A stretch of DNA of 64,000 nt, from NCBI RefSeq assembly GCF_013394655.1, contig NZ_CP053351.1, positions 744,001-808,000 on the forward strand. Direction: 5' to 3'. The notes beneath the pieces are model-generated. The model searched no databases and was not told the origin of the DNA. It saw nothing but the letters and a program-made list of their open reading frames with translations. Made by a program: the position numbers and the translations under genes. Below are positions 1 through 9,900 of this stretch, piece after piece; the first letter of the stretch is position 1; each line of letters opens with the position of its first letter. The DNA comes from Winogradskyella schleiferi (GTDB taxonomy: Bacteria > Bacteroidota > Bacteroidia > Flavobacteriales > Flavobacteriaceae).

Positions 1-602
1 TGCTGTGTTCTCATGTAATAGATAATATCATTTGTAAATACATCACCTGCAACTTTTACAGATTTGTCACAAACAATACCACCAAGAGCAATTACGGCGA
101 TTTCGGTAGTACCACCTCCAATGTCAACAATCATGTTTCCTTTTGGTTGCATAATATCCACTCCAATACCTATTGCCGCTGCCATTGGTTCATGGATTAA
201 ATAAACCTCTTTACCATTAACACGCTCACAAGATTCTTTTACCGCTCGCATTTCTACTTCAGTAATTCCAGAAGGAATACAAACGACCATTCGCAAAGCA
301 GGATTAAAGAATTTCTTCTTTAGCGCAGGAATGTTTTTAATAAACATGCTTATCATTTGCTCCGAAGCATCAAAATCTGCAATTACGCCATCTTTTAATG
401 GACGAATGGTTTTGATGTTTTCGTGCGTTTTTCCTTGCATCATGTTGGCTTCTTTACCAACGGCTATGATTTTTCCGCTAATGCGGTCTCTTGCTACTAT
501 CGATGGATTGTCAACAACAACCTTGTCGTTGTGGATTATCAGTGTATTTGCGGTTCCTAAATCTATGGCTATTTCTTCCGTTAGGAAATCAAAAAATCCC
601 AT
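1..602 (-). CDS. mreB: Rod shape-determining protein MreB (partial, N-terminal 200 residues)
   Basis: Bacterial actin homologue that forms membrane-bound filaments and directs side-wall peptidoglycan synthesis. Reading the minus strand from the ATG at 602-600 gives MGFFDFLTEEIAIDLGTANT, where DLGTANT is the actin-type phosphate-1 loop. It continues through the family segments PSIVARDR, GKEANMM, GKTHENI and RPLKDGVIADF. The gene runs off the left edge, so roughly the last 140 residues of a usual 340-residue MreB are missing and the frame has no stop here. Upstream purH has the same orientation across a 190-nt gap, an order common in Flavobacteriaceae, where mreC, mreD, pbp2 and rodA usually follow; those would lie outside the window. 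Family assignment is very secure. Confidence 0.96.
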   Translation of the reverse strand, partial: MGFFDFLTEEIAIDLGTANTLIIHNDKVVVDNPSIVARDRISGKIIAVGKEANMMQGKTHENIKTIRPLKDGVIADFDASEQMISMFIKNIPALKKKFFNPALRMVVCIPSGITEVEMRAVKESCERVNGKEVYLIHEPMAAAIGIGVDIMQPKGNMIVDIGGGTTEIAVIALGGIVCDKSVKVAGDVFTNDIIYYMRTQ

Positions 603-631
603 ATGCTGTTCTTAATTATTTGGGTTATTTC

Positions 632-649
632 AGTCTTCTTTTTAAGACT
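632..649 (-). promoter_or_regulatory. Small hairpin in the mreB leader
   Basis: AGTCTT and AAGACT form a perfect 6-bp stem around a 6-nt loop, 30 nt upstream of the mreB start. No U-tract follows in the direction of mreB transcription, so it is more likely a leader structure than a terminator. The rest of the purH-mreB gap shows only a weak TATATTTTA match to the -7 motif. Confidence 0.3.
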
Positions 650-795
650 ATCTGTAAAAGTAGTAAAATATACGTTATTTCTACATTTAAAGATGTTTAT
701 TGATTGATTATTTTTGTTTTTTATTTGATTTTAAAAAAACTCCGTATTAAGTCTTGATTCTTGCTTCTAAAAGTGAAGCGGTCTAGTATCTAATT

Positions 796-2325
796 TTAAT
801 GTTTAAAATGACGCGTTCCTGTAAAAACCATCGCAAGATTATTCTCGTTACAATAATTAATACTTAATTCATCTTTTATGGAACCTCCAGGTTGAATGAC
901 AGCCGTAATTCCAGCATTGTCCGCAATTTCTACACAATCCGGAAATGGAAAAAATGCATCACTCGCCATAACGGCTCCATTTAAATCAAAATTGAACGAT
1001 TTCGCTTTGTGAATCGCTTGGTTTAAGGCATCAACACGACTTGTTTGTCCTGTGCCACTGGCACACAATTGCTTGTTCTTTGCTAAAACAATGGTATTGG
1101 ATTTTGTGTGTTTGCAAATTTTTGAAGCGAAAATTAAATCGTCTAATTCACTCGAAGATGCTGTGGTTTTTGTAACTGATTTTAAACCTTCAAGTGTATC
1201 TGTTACGTTATTTCTATCTTGAACTAGAACACCATTTAAACAACTTCTTACATTGGTTTTTGGCATCTCTATATCTTTCAGGATTAAAAGGATTCTGTTT
1301 TTCTTTCCTTTCAGAACTTCTAATGCTTCAGCAGAAAACGATGGTGCGATAACCACTTCACAGAATAGTTTATGTATTTCTTCAGCGGTTGCCAAATCAA
1401 TTTCGGAATTACTTATTAAAACGCCACCAAAAGCTGAAACTGGATCGCCAGCTAAGGCATCTACGTAAGCTTGGTGTAACGTGTCGCGCTGAGCCAAACC
1501 GCAAGCATTATTATGTTTTAAAACGGCAAACGTTGGTGCGTCGTTTTTAAATTCCAGCATTAAATTAACAGCGGCATCAACATCCAAAAGGTTATTATAG
1601 CTTAATTCCTTACCATGAAGTTTTGTAAAAATGGCATCAAAATCTCCGAAGAAAAACCCTTTTTGATGTGGATTTTCGCCATAACGCAACACTTTCCCAT
1701 TGTTTTCCGAAATTTTTAAAGTAGGAATTTCATGATTCTTGTTGAAGTAATTAAATATTGCAGAATCGTAATGCGATGATACATTAAATGCTTTTGCAGC
1801 AAATTGTTTTCTATCGGCTTCAGAAGTTTCACCATTTTTGGTTTCCAATAATTCCAAAAACTCAGCATAATCGTCAACCGAAGAGACACAAGTTACATCT
1901 GCATAATTTTTAGCGGCCGCTCTAATCAAGGAAATACCTCCAATATCAATTTTTTCAATAATATCTTGGTTGCTTGCTCCAGAAGCTACAGTTTTTTCAA
2001 AAGGATATAAATCCACAATAACTACATCAATTTGTGGAATGTCGAACTCTTTTAATTCAGCAACATCGCCATCGTGATTTTGACGATTCAGAATACCTCC
2101 AAAAACTTTAGGATGCAAGGTTTTTACACGGCCTCCAAGAATTGATGGATAAGAGGTTACGTCTTCTACTGGTATGACATCAACTCCTAAATCCTTGATG
2201 AATTTTTCTGTGCCACCTGTAGAATAAATGGTAACGTTGAGGTCGTTTAATTTTTTAACGATTGGTGCTAATCCATCTTTACTAAATACCGATATTAGTG
2301 CCGATGAAATGGTTTTGTTGCTCAT
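796..2325 (-). CDS. purH: Bifunctional phosphoribosylaminoimidazolecarboxamide formyltransferase / IMP cyclohydrolase
   Basis: Catalyses the last two steps of de novo purine synthesis: formylation of AICAR with 10-formyl-THF, then ring closure to IMP. The 509-residue protein has the N-terminal MGS-like cyclohydrolase fold (about 1-190, with YSTGGTEK, GGRVKTLHP and DLYPFEKTV) and a C-terminal AICAR transformylase domain with RYGENPHQKG and the K270-H271 pair in LKHNNACG, matching the catalytic Lys-His of E. coli PurH. The start MSNKTISSA was preferred over an in-frame TTG 45 nt upstream because a TATTTTTG promoter element lies between the two and would exclude the longer form. It is divergent from the permease gene and codirectional with mreB. 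Confidence 0.97.
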   Translation of the reverse strand: MSNKTISSALISVFSKDGLAPIVKKLNDLNVTIYSTGGTEKFIKDLGVDVIPVEDVTSYPSILGGRVKTLHPKVFGGILNRQNHDGDVAELKEFDIPQIDVVIVDLYPFEKTVASGASNQDIIEKIDIGGISLIRAAAKNYADVTCVSSVDDYAEFLELLETKNGETSEADRKQFAAKAFNVSSHYDSAIFNYFNKNHEIPTLKISENNGKVLRYGENPHQKGFFFGDFDAIFTKLHGKELSYNNLLDVDAAVNLMLEFKNDAPTFAVLKHNNACGLAQRDTLHQAYVDALAGDPVSAFGGVLISNSEIDLATAEEIHKLFCEVVIAPSFSAEALEVLKGKKNRILLILKDIEMPKTNVRSCLNGVLVQDRNNVTDTLEGLKSVTKTTASSSELDDLIFASKICKHTKSNTIVLAKNKQLCASGTGQTSRVDALNQAIHKAKSFNFDLNGAVMASDAFFPFPDCVEIADNAGITAVIQPGGSIKDELSINYCNENNLAMVFTGTRHFKH

Positions 2326-2351
2326 AATGTTGTGTTGTGTTTTTGATGGTG

Positions 2352-2359
2352 CAAAAATA
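2352..2359 (-). promoter_or_regulatory. Putative -7 element of the purH promoter
   Basis: The minus strand reads TATTTTTG, a full match to the Bacteroidota -7 consensus TAnnTTTG, predicting a start about 20 nt upstream of the purH ATG. No convincing TTG at -33 was found, so this is a half-supported promoter. Confidence 0.45.
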
Positions 2360-2468
2360 CGCATATTCAAAAAGAATTATTGGTGCTGAAACCAGTTTCT
2401 TTAAGTTTTTTGTAACAATAAATTGTTGAAAACGTCCTATATTTAAATTGTTTTAAAACAACCTTTGC

Positions 2469-3722
2469 ATGCTGGTCTATTTACGTTTACTGAAAGAGAG
2501 TTTTTCATTCGCTTTAAATGCGCTTCGTACTAATAAACTCAGGACATTCTTGTCGCTTTTAGGTGTAACGGTTGGTATATTTTCTATTATTGCTGTTTTG
2601 GCAGCAGTCGATTCTCTCGATCAAACTATTCAAGGTAAGTTAAGTAATTTAGATAGTAATACTATGTACTTGGCAAATATGCCGTTTGGCCCAACTGATG
2701 TGCCACGTTGGCAAAGGGAGACTTTTGATGAAATAACTTATAACGAATACAAAACTCTAGATGCTTCATTGTCTGAAGCAGAACACGTAGCATTACAATT
2801 ATTTGTGAAGCGCGAAAATATTAGGTATGAATCTGAATTGGTAAGCAGTGTCAATACCGTAGTGGTCTCTCATGAATTTGCTGATATTCAAGTTTTGGAA
2901 TTTGAAAAAGGTCGTTTTTACAATGAATCTGAATCTAATTCTGGTCGGCCTGTAGTGGTAATTGGATCGGAAATCGCTAAATCACTTTTTGGAGAGTTTG
3001 AGCCGATAGGTAAAAAGGTGAGGCTCTTCGGCCAGAAGTTTACGGTCATTGGTGTGGTTAAAAAAGAAGGTTCAGGTTTGTTTGGCGATAGTAACGATGT
3101 GTCTATTTTTCTACCTGCGAATTATGTGAGGAATAGGTATGGTGATAATAATCCAAATATGAAATATATTGTTATTATCAAACCAGAAAAAGATGCTGAT
3201 ATTGCAGGTTTAAAAGCTGAAGTTGTTCAAATAATGCGGACTAAAAGAGGTTTGAAACCGGACGAAATAGATACTTTTTTTATTAGTGTTATTTCAGGAT
3301 TACAAGATTTGATAGATACGATTATTGACAGTTTGAATTTAATTGGTTGGATAATAAGTGGTTTTTCTTTATTGGTAGGCGGTTTTGGAATTGCCAACAT
3401 TATGTTTGTGAGTGTGAAAGAACGTACCAATCTTATTGGGATTCAGAAATCATTAGGGGCAAAGAATAAATTTATCCTGTTTCAATTTTTATTTGAAGCT
3501 GTGATTTTGGCTATCGTAGGCGGTGTAGTAGGTCTGTTTTTAGTTTGGATAGGCACGATAATAGGAAGTAACCTTACTGAAGATTTCACTTTTGTACTAT
3601 CTGCTCAAAATATGTTTCTCGGATTTTTTATTTCCTCGATTATAGGTCTGATTTCCGGAGTTGTACCAGCAATGAAAGCCTCTAGATTGGATCCTGTGGA
3701 GGCGATACGTACTGGAATGTAA
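2469..3722 (+). CDS. ABC transporter permease, MacB/FtsX type
   Basis: Inner-membrane permease of 417 residues with the MacB architecture: one N-terminal membrane helix (about 25-50, in RTFLSLLGVTVGIFSIIAVL), a periplasmic MacB_PCD domain (about 50-270), and a C-terminal FtsX domain with three helices (about 285-405), ending EASRLDPVEAIRTG-like (here KASRLDPVEAIRTGM), the typical end of this family. Such proteins move substrates or transmit force across the envelope instead of forming a classical import channel. No ATPase partner is adjacent, so its LolD/MacB-type ATPase must be encoded elsewhere; substrate unknown. AACCTTTG ends one base before the ATG and resembles a -7 box, suggesting a leaderless or nearly leaderless mRNA. 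It converges with the A2M gene. Confidence 0.88.
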   Translation: MLVYLRLLKESFSFALNALRTNKLRTFLSLLGVTVGIFSIIAVLAAVDSLDQTIQGKLSNLDSNTMYLANMPFGPTDVPRWQRETFDEITYNEYKTLDASLSEAEHVALQLFVKRENIRYESELVSSVNTVVVSHEFADIQVLEFEKGRFYNESESNSGRPVVVIGSEIAKSLFGEFEPIGKKVRLFGQKFTVIGVVKKEGSGLFGDSNDVSIFLPANYVRNRYGDNNPNMKYIVIIKPEKDADIAGLKAEVVQIMRTKRGLKPDEIDTFFISVISGLQDLIDTIIDSLNLIGWIISGFSLLVGGFGIANIMFVSVKERTNLIGIQKSLGAKNKFILFQFLFEAVILAIVGGVVGLFLVWIGTIIGSNLTEDFTFVLSAQNMFLGFFISSIIGLISGVVPAMKASRLDPVEAIRTGM

Positions 3723-3911
3723 ATTTTAGTTCTCAGTCTCAGTCTCAGTTTTCAGTAAAAAATGAAAATTAAACCGTAATAATTTCAAATTTTTAGGTTT
3801 ACATTTTTTAGTCTGCTTTATCCTTTGCTCCTTTTGCGCCTTTGCGAGAAATTTGCAGTGTTTAGTTATAGAATTACCTCTAGAGAATAATTTCTTTTTT
3901 CAAGAGATAAA
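3723..3911. repeat. Convergent intergenic spacer with degenerate flavobacterial repeats
   Basis: Between the convergent permease and A2M genes. It holds a run of CTCAGT units (about 3731-3757, the complement of ACTGAG/ACTGAAAACTG) and a second block (about 3821-3851) built of CTTTGC/CTTTTGCGCCTTTGCGAGA. A similar block occurs near 16529-16560. No gene or clear terminator seen. Confidence 0.45.
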
Positions 3912-6900
3912 TCAATCTACAGAAATTCGAATCCCCTCACTATGACTACTAAATTCCGGTGCATACATACTCTGAATGGTGCTAATGCCATTGCTCATGT
4001 CTCCTGCATTGTTCACGCGTAAATCATATTCAAAAACATAAACCCCTTTTGGTAAATAGTCCATAAAAAAGTTAGTGGCTGCATCTTTGGTACTTTCGTA
4101 ATAGCCCAAACCATCTTGCCATTTGTATTGCGATAATACATTTATAGGCTCTAAACCTGCAGCTCGCATATCTTTAAGATGTACAAATTCCATGGTTCTA
4201 TCGGTTCTCAATTCAATTCTAACCCTAATTAAATCGCCAACTTTTAATATTGAATTTGAAGTGATTTCGGTGATTTCTTCGCCATTAGCCGTGTTCGATT
4301 TTATGAATAGTTTCTTGCTTAATTTTAAAGGTGTGTCTGCCGAAGTGATGTTATCTAAATCTTCAAAATATTGCCAGTACAAGGCTCCCCAAGCAATGCC
4401 TCCACCTTTCTGCCTGCCGGCAGGCATGGTTTTAGTGATGGTAACATCAGCTTTCTCTGGTGTAATTTCTGAACCATTCCATGAGGTTTTATAATAACCT
4501 GTTCCAGCTTCCACTTTTACGTTATCTAATGTCGAAGGCGAAATGGTTTCATTGCCAACTTTTACTTCCACTTGTTCTGTAACGCTGAGCCAATCACTTC
4601 CTTGTAATAACAAGGCGTAAACGGCTTCAGAAGTTGCTTTGGTTGTTTTCCAACTATTGGTTTGTTTATTCTTTAACAACCAGATTTTTAGGTTGTCGAT
4701 GTCTTTGAGATTATTCGCTTCCGCCTTCGTTTTTGCTTCTTCGGACAGGTCGCTCTGTATGACATTACCAACTTCCGAAAACACTTCAACCATCAAGGCT
4801 TGGGTTTCAATTGGTGCTTGGTACCAATACCAAGAGTTGGTGTTGTTTTTCCAGTACATTCCTAGTTCTTCAGACGTAATACTGGTTTCTTTTAGGGAGT
4901 TTACGATTTTAGCTGCTGTTTTGGCATCAGCCATTCTGTGCATGGTCAATGCCATTAATCCTTTATCGTATAATGAACGTCTTAACCAATACTTTTGAAT
5001 CTGTGTTTGGTAATAATCCATTATTTTTTTCACTTCTTTAGAAGGCGTATGTTCGGGATAAAAACTTCGTGTGTATAAATAATGCAGTTGCGTATGCGAT
5101 AGATGGTCTTTGCTTAAATCTGCATTCTTATTGTACTTTCTGAGGTCTTTATATTCTTGTACGAATTCGGTATCTAAATATTGTAATGCATTTTGAATCA
5201 TTTGGTTTTCAGAAAAGCCTTCAACAGGGTCTTGTCTAACATTTAGTTGTTTGAGATGCCCAAAACCAGCAATGATATGCTGTGTGATAAATCGATTATC
5301 GCGTCCGCCATTGAACCAAGGCCAAGCGCCAGAACTATGCTGATTGTTTCGCAGTTTTCTAAGAGCAGATTGCAATTCATTAGTCATCTTATTAAGGTCG
5401 AATAATAAAGCGATACGTTTTTTCTGTTCCGTTTCAGATTCAGCATTACGTAACCAAGGCGTTTCTTGAATCAATAATGATTTTAATTCTTGATTCTTTT
5501 CTAAATTAGAAAGTAAAGCATCCGTCGATTTCCATTGCTTAAAAACCGCTTCAATTTTAGGATTCGATTTTACAATATGTTGCGCCAGAGCATTCGCATA
5601 ATAACGTGAAAATGTTTGCTCATTGCAGTCATAAGGATATTCCATTAAATATGGTAAAGCTTGAACGGCATACCAAGCCGGATTTGACGTTATTTCTAGT
5701 GTTAGCTTATGATTGGTTAATGTTGTCGAAGTATTATTCTTCAACTTATCCAACGTAAATGTTTTGGTCTGGTTAGAACGTACCCACATAGGAAGTGTTT
5801 CCGTGACTAGCATCCTATTACTTAAAACAGGTAAGGCATTTTGCTCACCATCACTAAAATCGCCTGCTTTTGCAATCACTTTGTATTGTACCGCTTGTAG
5901 ACCTTCAGGAATACCTAAAATCCATGAGACTTGTGTGTTGCCTTTTGAGGAAACTAAAAAAGAAGCCCCTTCTAGCTTCCCCAGAGGGGAAGAACTAGCT
6001 TGTGTGCGGATAAGAGATTCGGTAATGATCTTTCCGGTTAATGCATCGGTCAAAATTAACTGTGCAACACCTGATAATTCATTTTCTGTAAGATTGGCTA
6101 TTTTAGTACTAATAGTAATTTCATCGCCTTCCCTCAAAAAACGTGGTGCATTAGGTATGACCATTAACTCTTTTTGGGTAACGGTTTCTAGTTGCGTTAC
6201 TGCACTTTCCAAAATTTTAGTATGTGCCAACAATTGTAGTTTCCATTTGGTCAGCGCTTCTGGTGCTTTAAAGTTGAAACTGACGTTGCCTTCCGCATCG
6301 GTTTGCAATTGTGGAAAGAAGAAGGCGGTTTCGTTTAGGTTTTTTCGGATTTGGATATTATCTAAATCAATCTCTTTTTTATTTTGATTAGGATTACTTC
6401 CATCTGAATTTTTTGGATTCCATTCTTTATCACTTTCAGTTTTCGTTGTTTCACCATAACCTACAGTTACAACTTCTTCCATTTCTGCAGAATCTTCCAT
6501 GGCCATCAAATCTGCTTGTGGTGCGGATACTCTGTTACTATAACTGATACTTCTTTTTACAAAAAAATCATTTCCTAAATAAAACCCAAACCAATTCAAT
6601 TGGTCGAAACCTTGATATGGGTAACTCTGGTTTACATTAAAATTATTAAACAATCTAAAATGAGTGGTTCCAAAGCTCTGTCCCGAATTTTTATGGATTC
6701 TTCCATAATAAACAGGATTATGAATAGGGTTGAAGTTCCAATTATGAGCCCTAAATTCATCTAAAGACGCATCGTACATACTTGCTAACAATTCCGCAGA
6801 AACTTTATCGCCTTTTGGGCCTTTTATTTTAAAACTCCAGGTTTCGTCTTGTCCTGGTTGTAGTTTGTCTCGGAACGTTGTCGTTTCAATTTCCAAATCG

Positions 6901-9900
6901 GTTTTAGGATAAGGCACGTTTACATTAAAACTCTGGGAGTGAAATTCATTGAAAGCTGCAAATGATGTATGCACCGCAAACCCTCCTAAATCACTTTCCA
7001 AAACAGGAATCGTTATCGTTTTTTTAGAATCATTAAGTTCAACCAATTGTGTCATTATAATTGTGTTGTCTTTTTCAATTTCAACCGTGACGGTTAGGTT
7101 TTCTGCTGCCGAACCTAAAGTTAATTTTGCCATGGAATTGGTTTCGTAACTCGTTTTGTTCAATTGCGCTTCATATAATTGGTTGTCGGCAACGGTTTTG
7201 TCTTTATCACTAAAAAGTGCCGTGAATATTTGATCTTTTACGGTTTGCCCAAACTTATCTTTGCTTTCTGCAACAAGGATATACTGTCCGGATTCCCATT
7301 TGTTCAGTTTTTTTAGGGTGATGGTTTTCGCGTTTTCAGTATCAAAAGATGTGCTGTAAACTTCCTCGCCTTTTGGCCAATTGGTCAATTGACCTTCATT
7401 GTCATAAGGTTCGTGCGGAAATAGTTTTATAAATTCTCCATTAGAAAGCGTTTGATAATCTGGCGCTTGCCAAGGCCTTGTTCTTAAAACACGGTCTGGT
7501 GCGTTCAGTTTATAGATTTTTAATTCTCCTTTTGTAGGTATAAATTCGCCATTGAGATTTTGCGATGTTAGAGTCAATTCTATTTCTTTGGTCTCTTTAT
7601 CAATTTTTTGAGGTGCCACAATGTTGAGTGTCATAGCATGATAACCAACATTGACAATCGTAGAAGTTGAACGTGTTTCGCCATTAATATCGGTAACATC
7701 TGCAGTGACTTCATAATTGAAAACCGGAAGGTTGTCTTTTGACACACTTTCGTCTGGAATGGCTTTGAACGTAATTTCAAACTCGCCTTTGGCATTTGTT
7801 TTAGTGTCTCCAAAGGTAATTTCTTGCGCTTCTGAGTTAAAATATGGTCGTCTCCAATAATACCAACCTGGAAATCTTACATTTCGTTTAACGCGATAAA
7901 CTACTTTGGCATCTGTAATGTTGCTACCAGCAAAAGCAATGGCAGTACCTTTAACCGTGATGCAATCATTGACTTTATAGGTTTCTGTAATCGGCTGAAA
8001 TTCAGGTTTAAATTTTGGTCGTTTGTATTCTTCAACCGAAAAATAATGATGTCCACTGCCCACCGTATTTGATAATGTTCTGATATAGAACTGACCTGTT
8101 AATCCTCCGTTGGGATGTATGAATTCACCATGAAACGATCCAAATTCATTGGTTACAAACTTTAATTCCGATACTTTCTCGCCATTCACATTATGCAACT
8201 CTGCCGTAATTTCTTTGTCATCAGCAACCGATGATTTTCCGTCTTTCGATTGCGTAATGATGCCTTTAAAATAAACCGTTTGTCCTGGTCTGTAAATGCT
8301 TCGGTCCGTAAATAAAAACGTATGGTATTGTGTATCGTTACTTGTGTTTTGATTGTAGGTTCTGTTGATGTAATAATCGCCAAAATAGCCTGTATCGTCT
8401 TTTGAATTGATTTTTATTTGAACGTTTCTGTAATACTTATTGTCTTTACTAAATTCAAATTTTCCAAAACGGTCGGTTGTAAATCTTTTGGTCAAGCGCT
8501 TGTCATTTTGGTTATTGGAATAAGATAGTTCAGCTGTAATATTAGTCATTGGTTTCCCATCGTGTCTATTGATGACTTGATAGAAATGCGACTCGTTTTC
8601 AGAGCTTTCCACCAACGCTACATCCGTAACCTGAATATGAGCCGTAGCAAAAACGTCAGTGTCAGAATTAGTATTTGCTTTAATAAGATATAAACCATTT
8701 GCCAGATTTGGTACTACAATTTCGGTACCATGGTTTTGATAATCGCCTTCTGTTTTTAAAGCGCTCGAAAAAGTTTCAACAGGATTCAGGTTTTTGAAAA
8801 ACGCTCGTTTTTCATCTGCCCTGTAAATTCCATTAAAACGTTCTATTTGACTTTGTGAAACTTTGTAAATTTTGAAATCTAAGTTTTCTAAAGTCTTATA
8901 CGTCACTAAGATTCTTGAAGGTACATTAATACCAATAAATTCTTCAGCTTGTAACTGTAAACTCGGTTGTTGAATTTGTGCTATTAAAACCTTACATTTT
9001 TGAGCTCCAATACTTTCTGGAAATTTAGCAATTGCCGAAGTACAAAGTTCAATGGCTTCTTTTAATTTCCAACGATTTCTGGTGTTTATCACGTTGTCTT
9101 CAAGATTATTGTTGAATGAATTGCCTTGTTTTTGATAAACTGTTGCAATTTCGTAATCATATAAAGTGGATAATTCCGAAACTTTTAATTCATCTGATTT
9201 CGACATTAAGGTTTCAAGAAGTAAATCTTCTGAATTTGAAAATGTGGCATGTTGTTTTACAAAATTCAAACGTTCAATATCTACGTCTACAAAGGCTTTT
9301 GAGACTTGGTCTTTACGATGGAATTTTAATAAATTCTGAAAGATTTTAAGAGCATTTCGTTGAAGTGATAAGGTGTCTTTGGATGTTAAATTCACATTGA
9401 GAAATAGTTCGCTATCGGAAATAAAATCAGCGTTATCAATAGTAAATTTATAGGCCGGTTGTGTGATGCTGTTTTCGTCCGTTTTATAAAAACTTAAGGC
9501 ATTATGACTCAATAAGTCGTATAATGTTGGACGATATGTTTTTGAGTTTTTGACTTCATTAAGCAGTATGCTGTATTCATTTAGCGATTCTTCTTGAAGT
9601 AGATCTGCATTTTCAAGAGAACGCTGATAATATTTGTGGATTTCATTAAAAATAGTTTCTAAATCCCAAGTTCTAAAATCATCACTAACTTTTTCAGAGG
9701 TTTTGGTTCTGTTATAAAATTGATAGCGACTTTGCTGAAAATAGTGCCAATACATGGTGGCCAACATATTTTCCAAAAGGTGCTTGGTCACGATATCTTT
9801 CGTGGCATCGATTTCAGATTTGAAACGATTAACGATGTTAAGTTGTGCATCTTCTTCAAGGGTTAGCATATACTTACTAATATGTAACAAAGCTTTGATC

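Noticed and set aside
331..703. Plus-strand open frames opposite mreB
   Set aside because: Minus strand encodes clear MreB; the plus-strand frames overlap it and look like shadows.
2326..2370. Longer purH reading with 15 extra N-terminal residues
   Set aside because: Begins with TTG and contains the putative -7 box; family homology starts at MSNKT.
3723..3911. CRISPR-like array in the CTCAGT run
   Set aside because: Units are 6 nt, irregular and without spacers of constant length.
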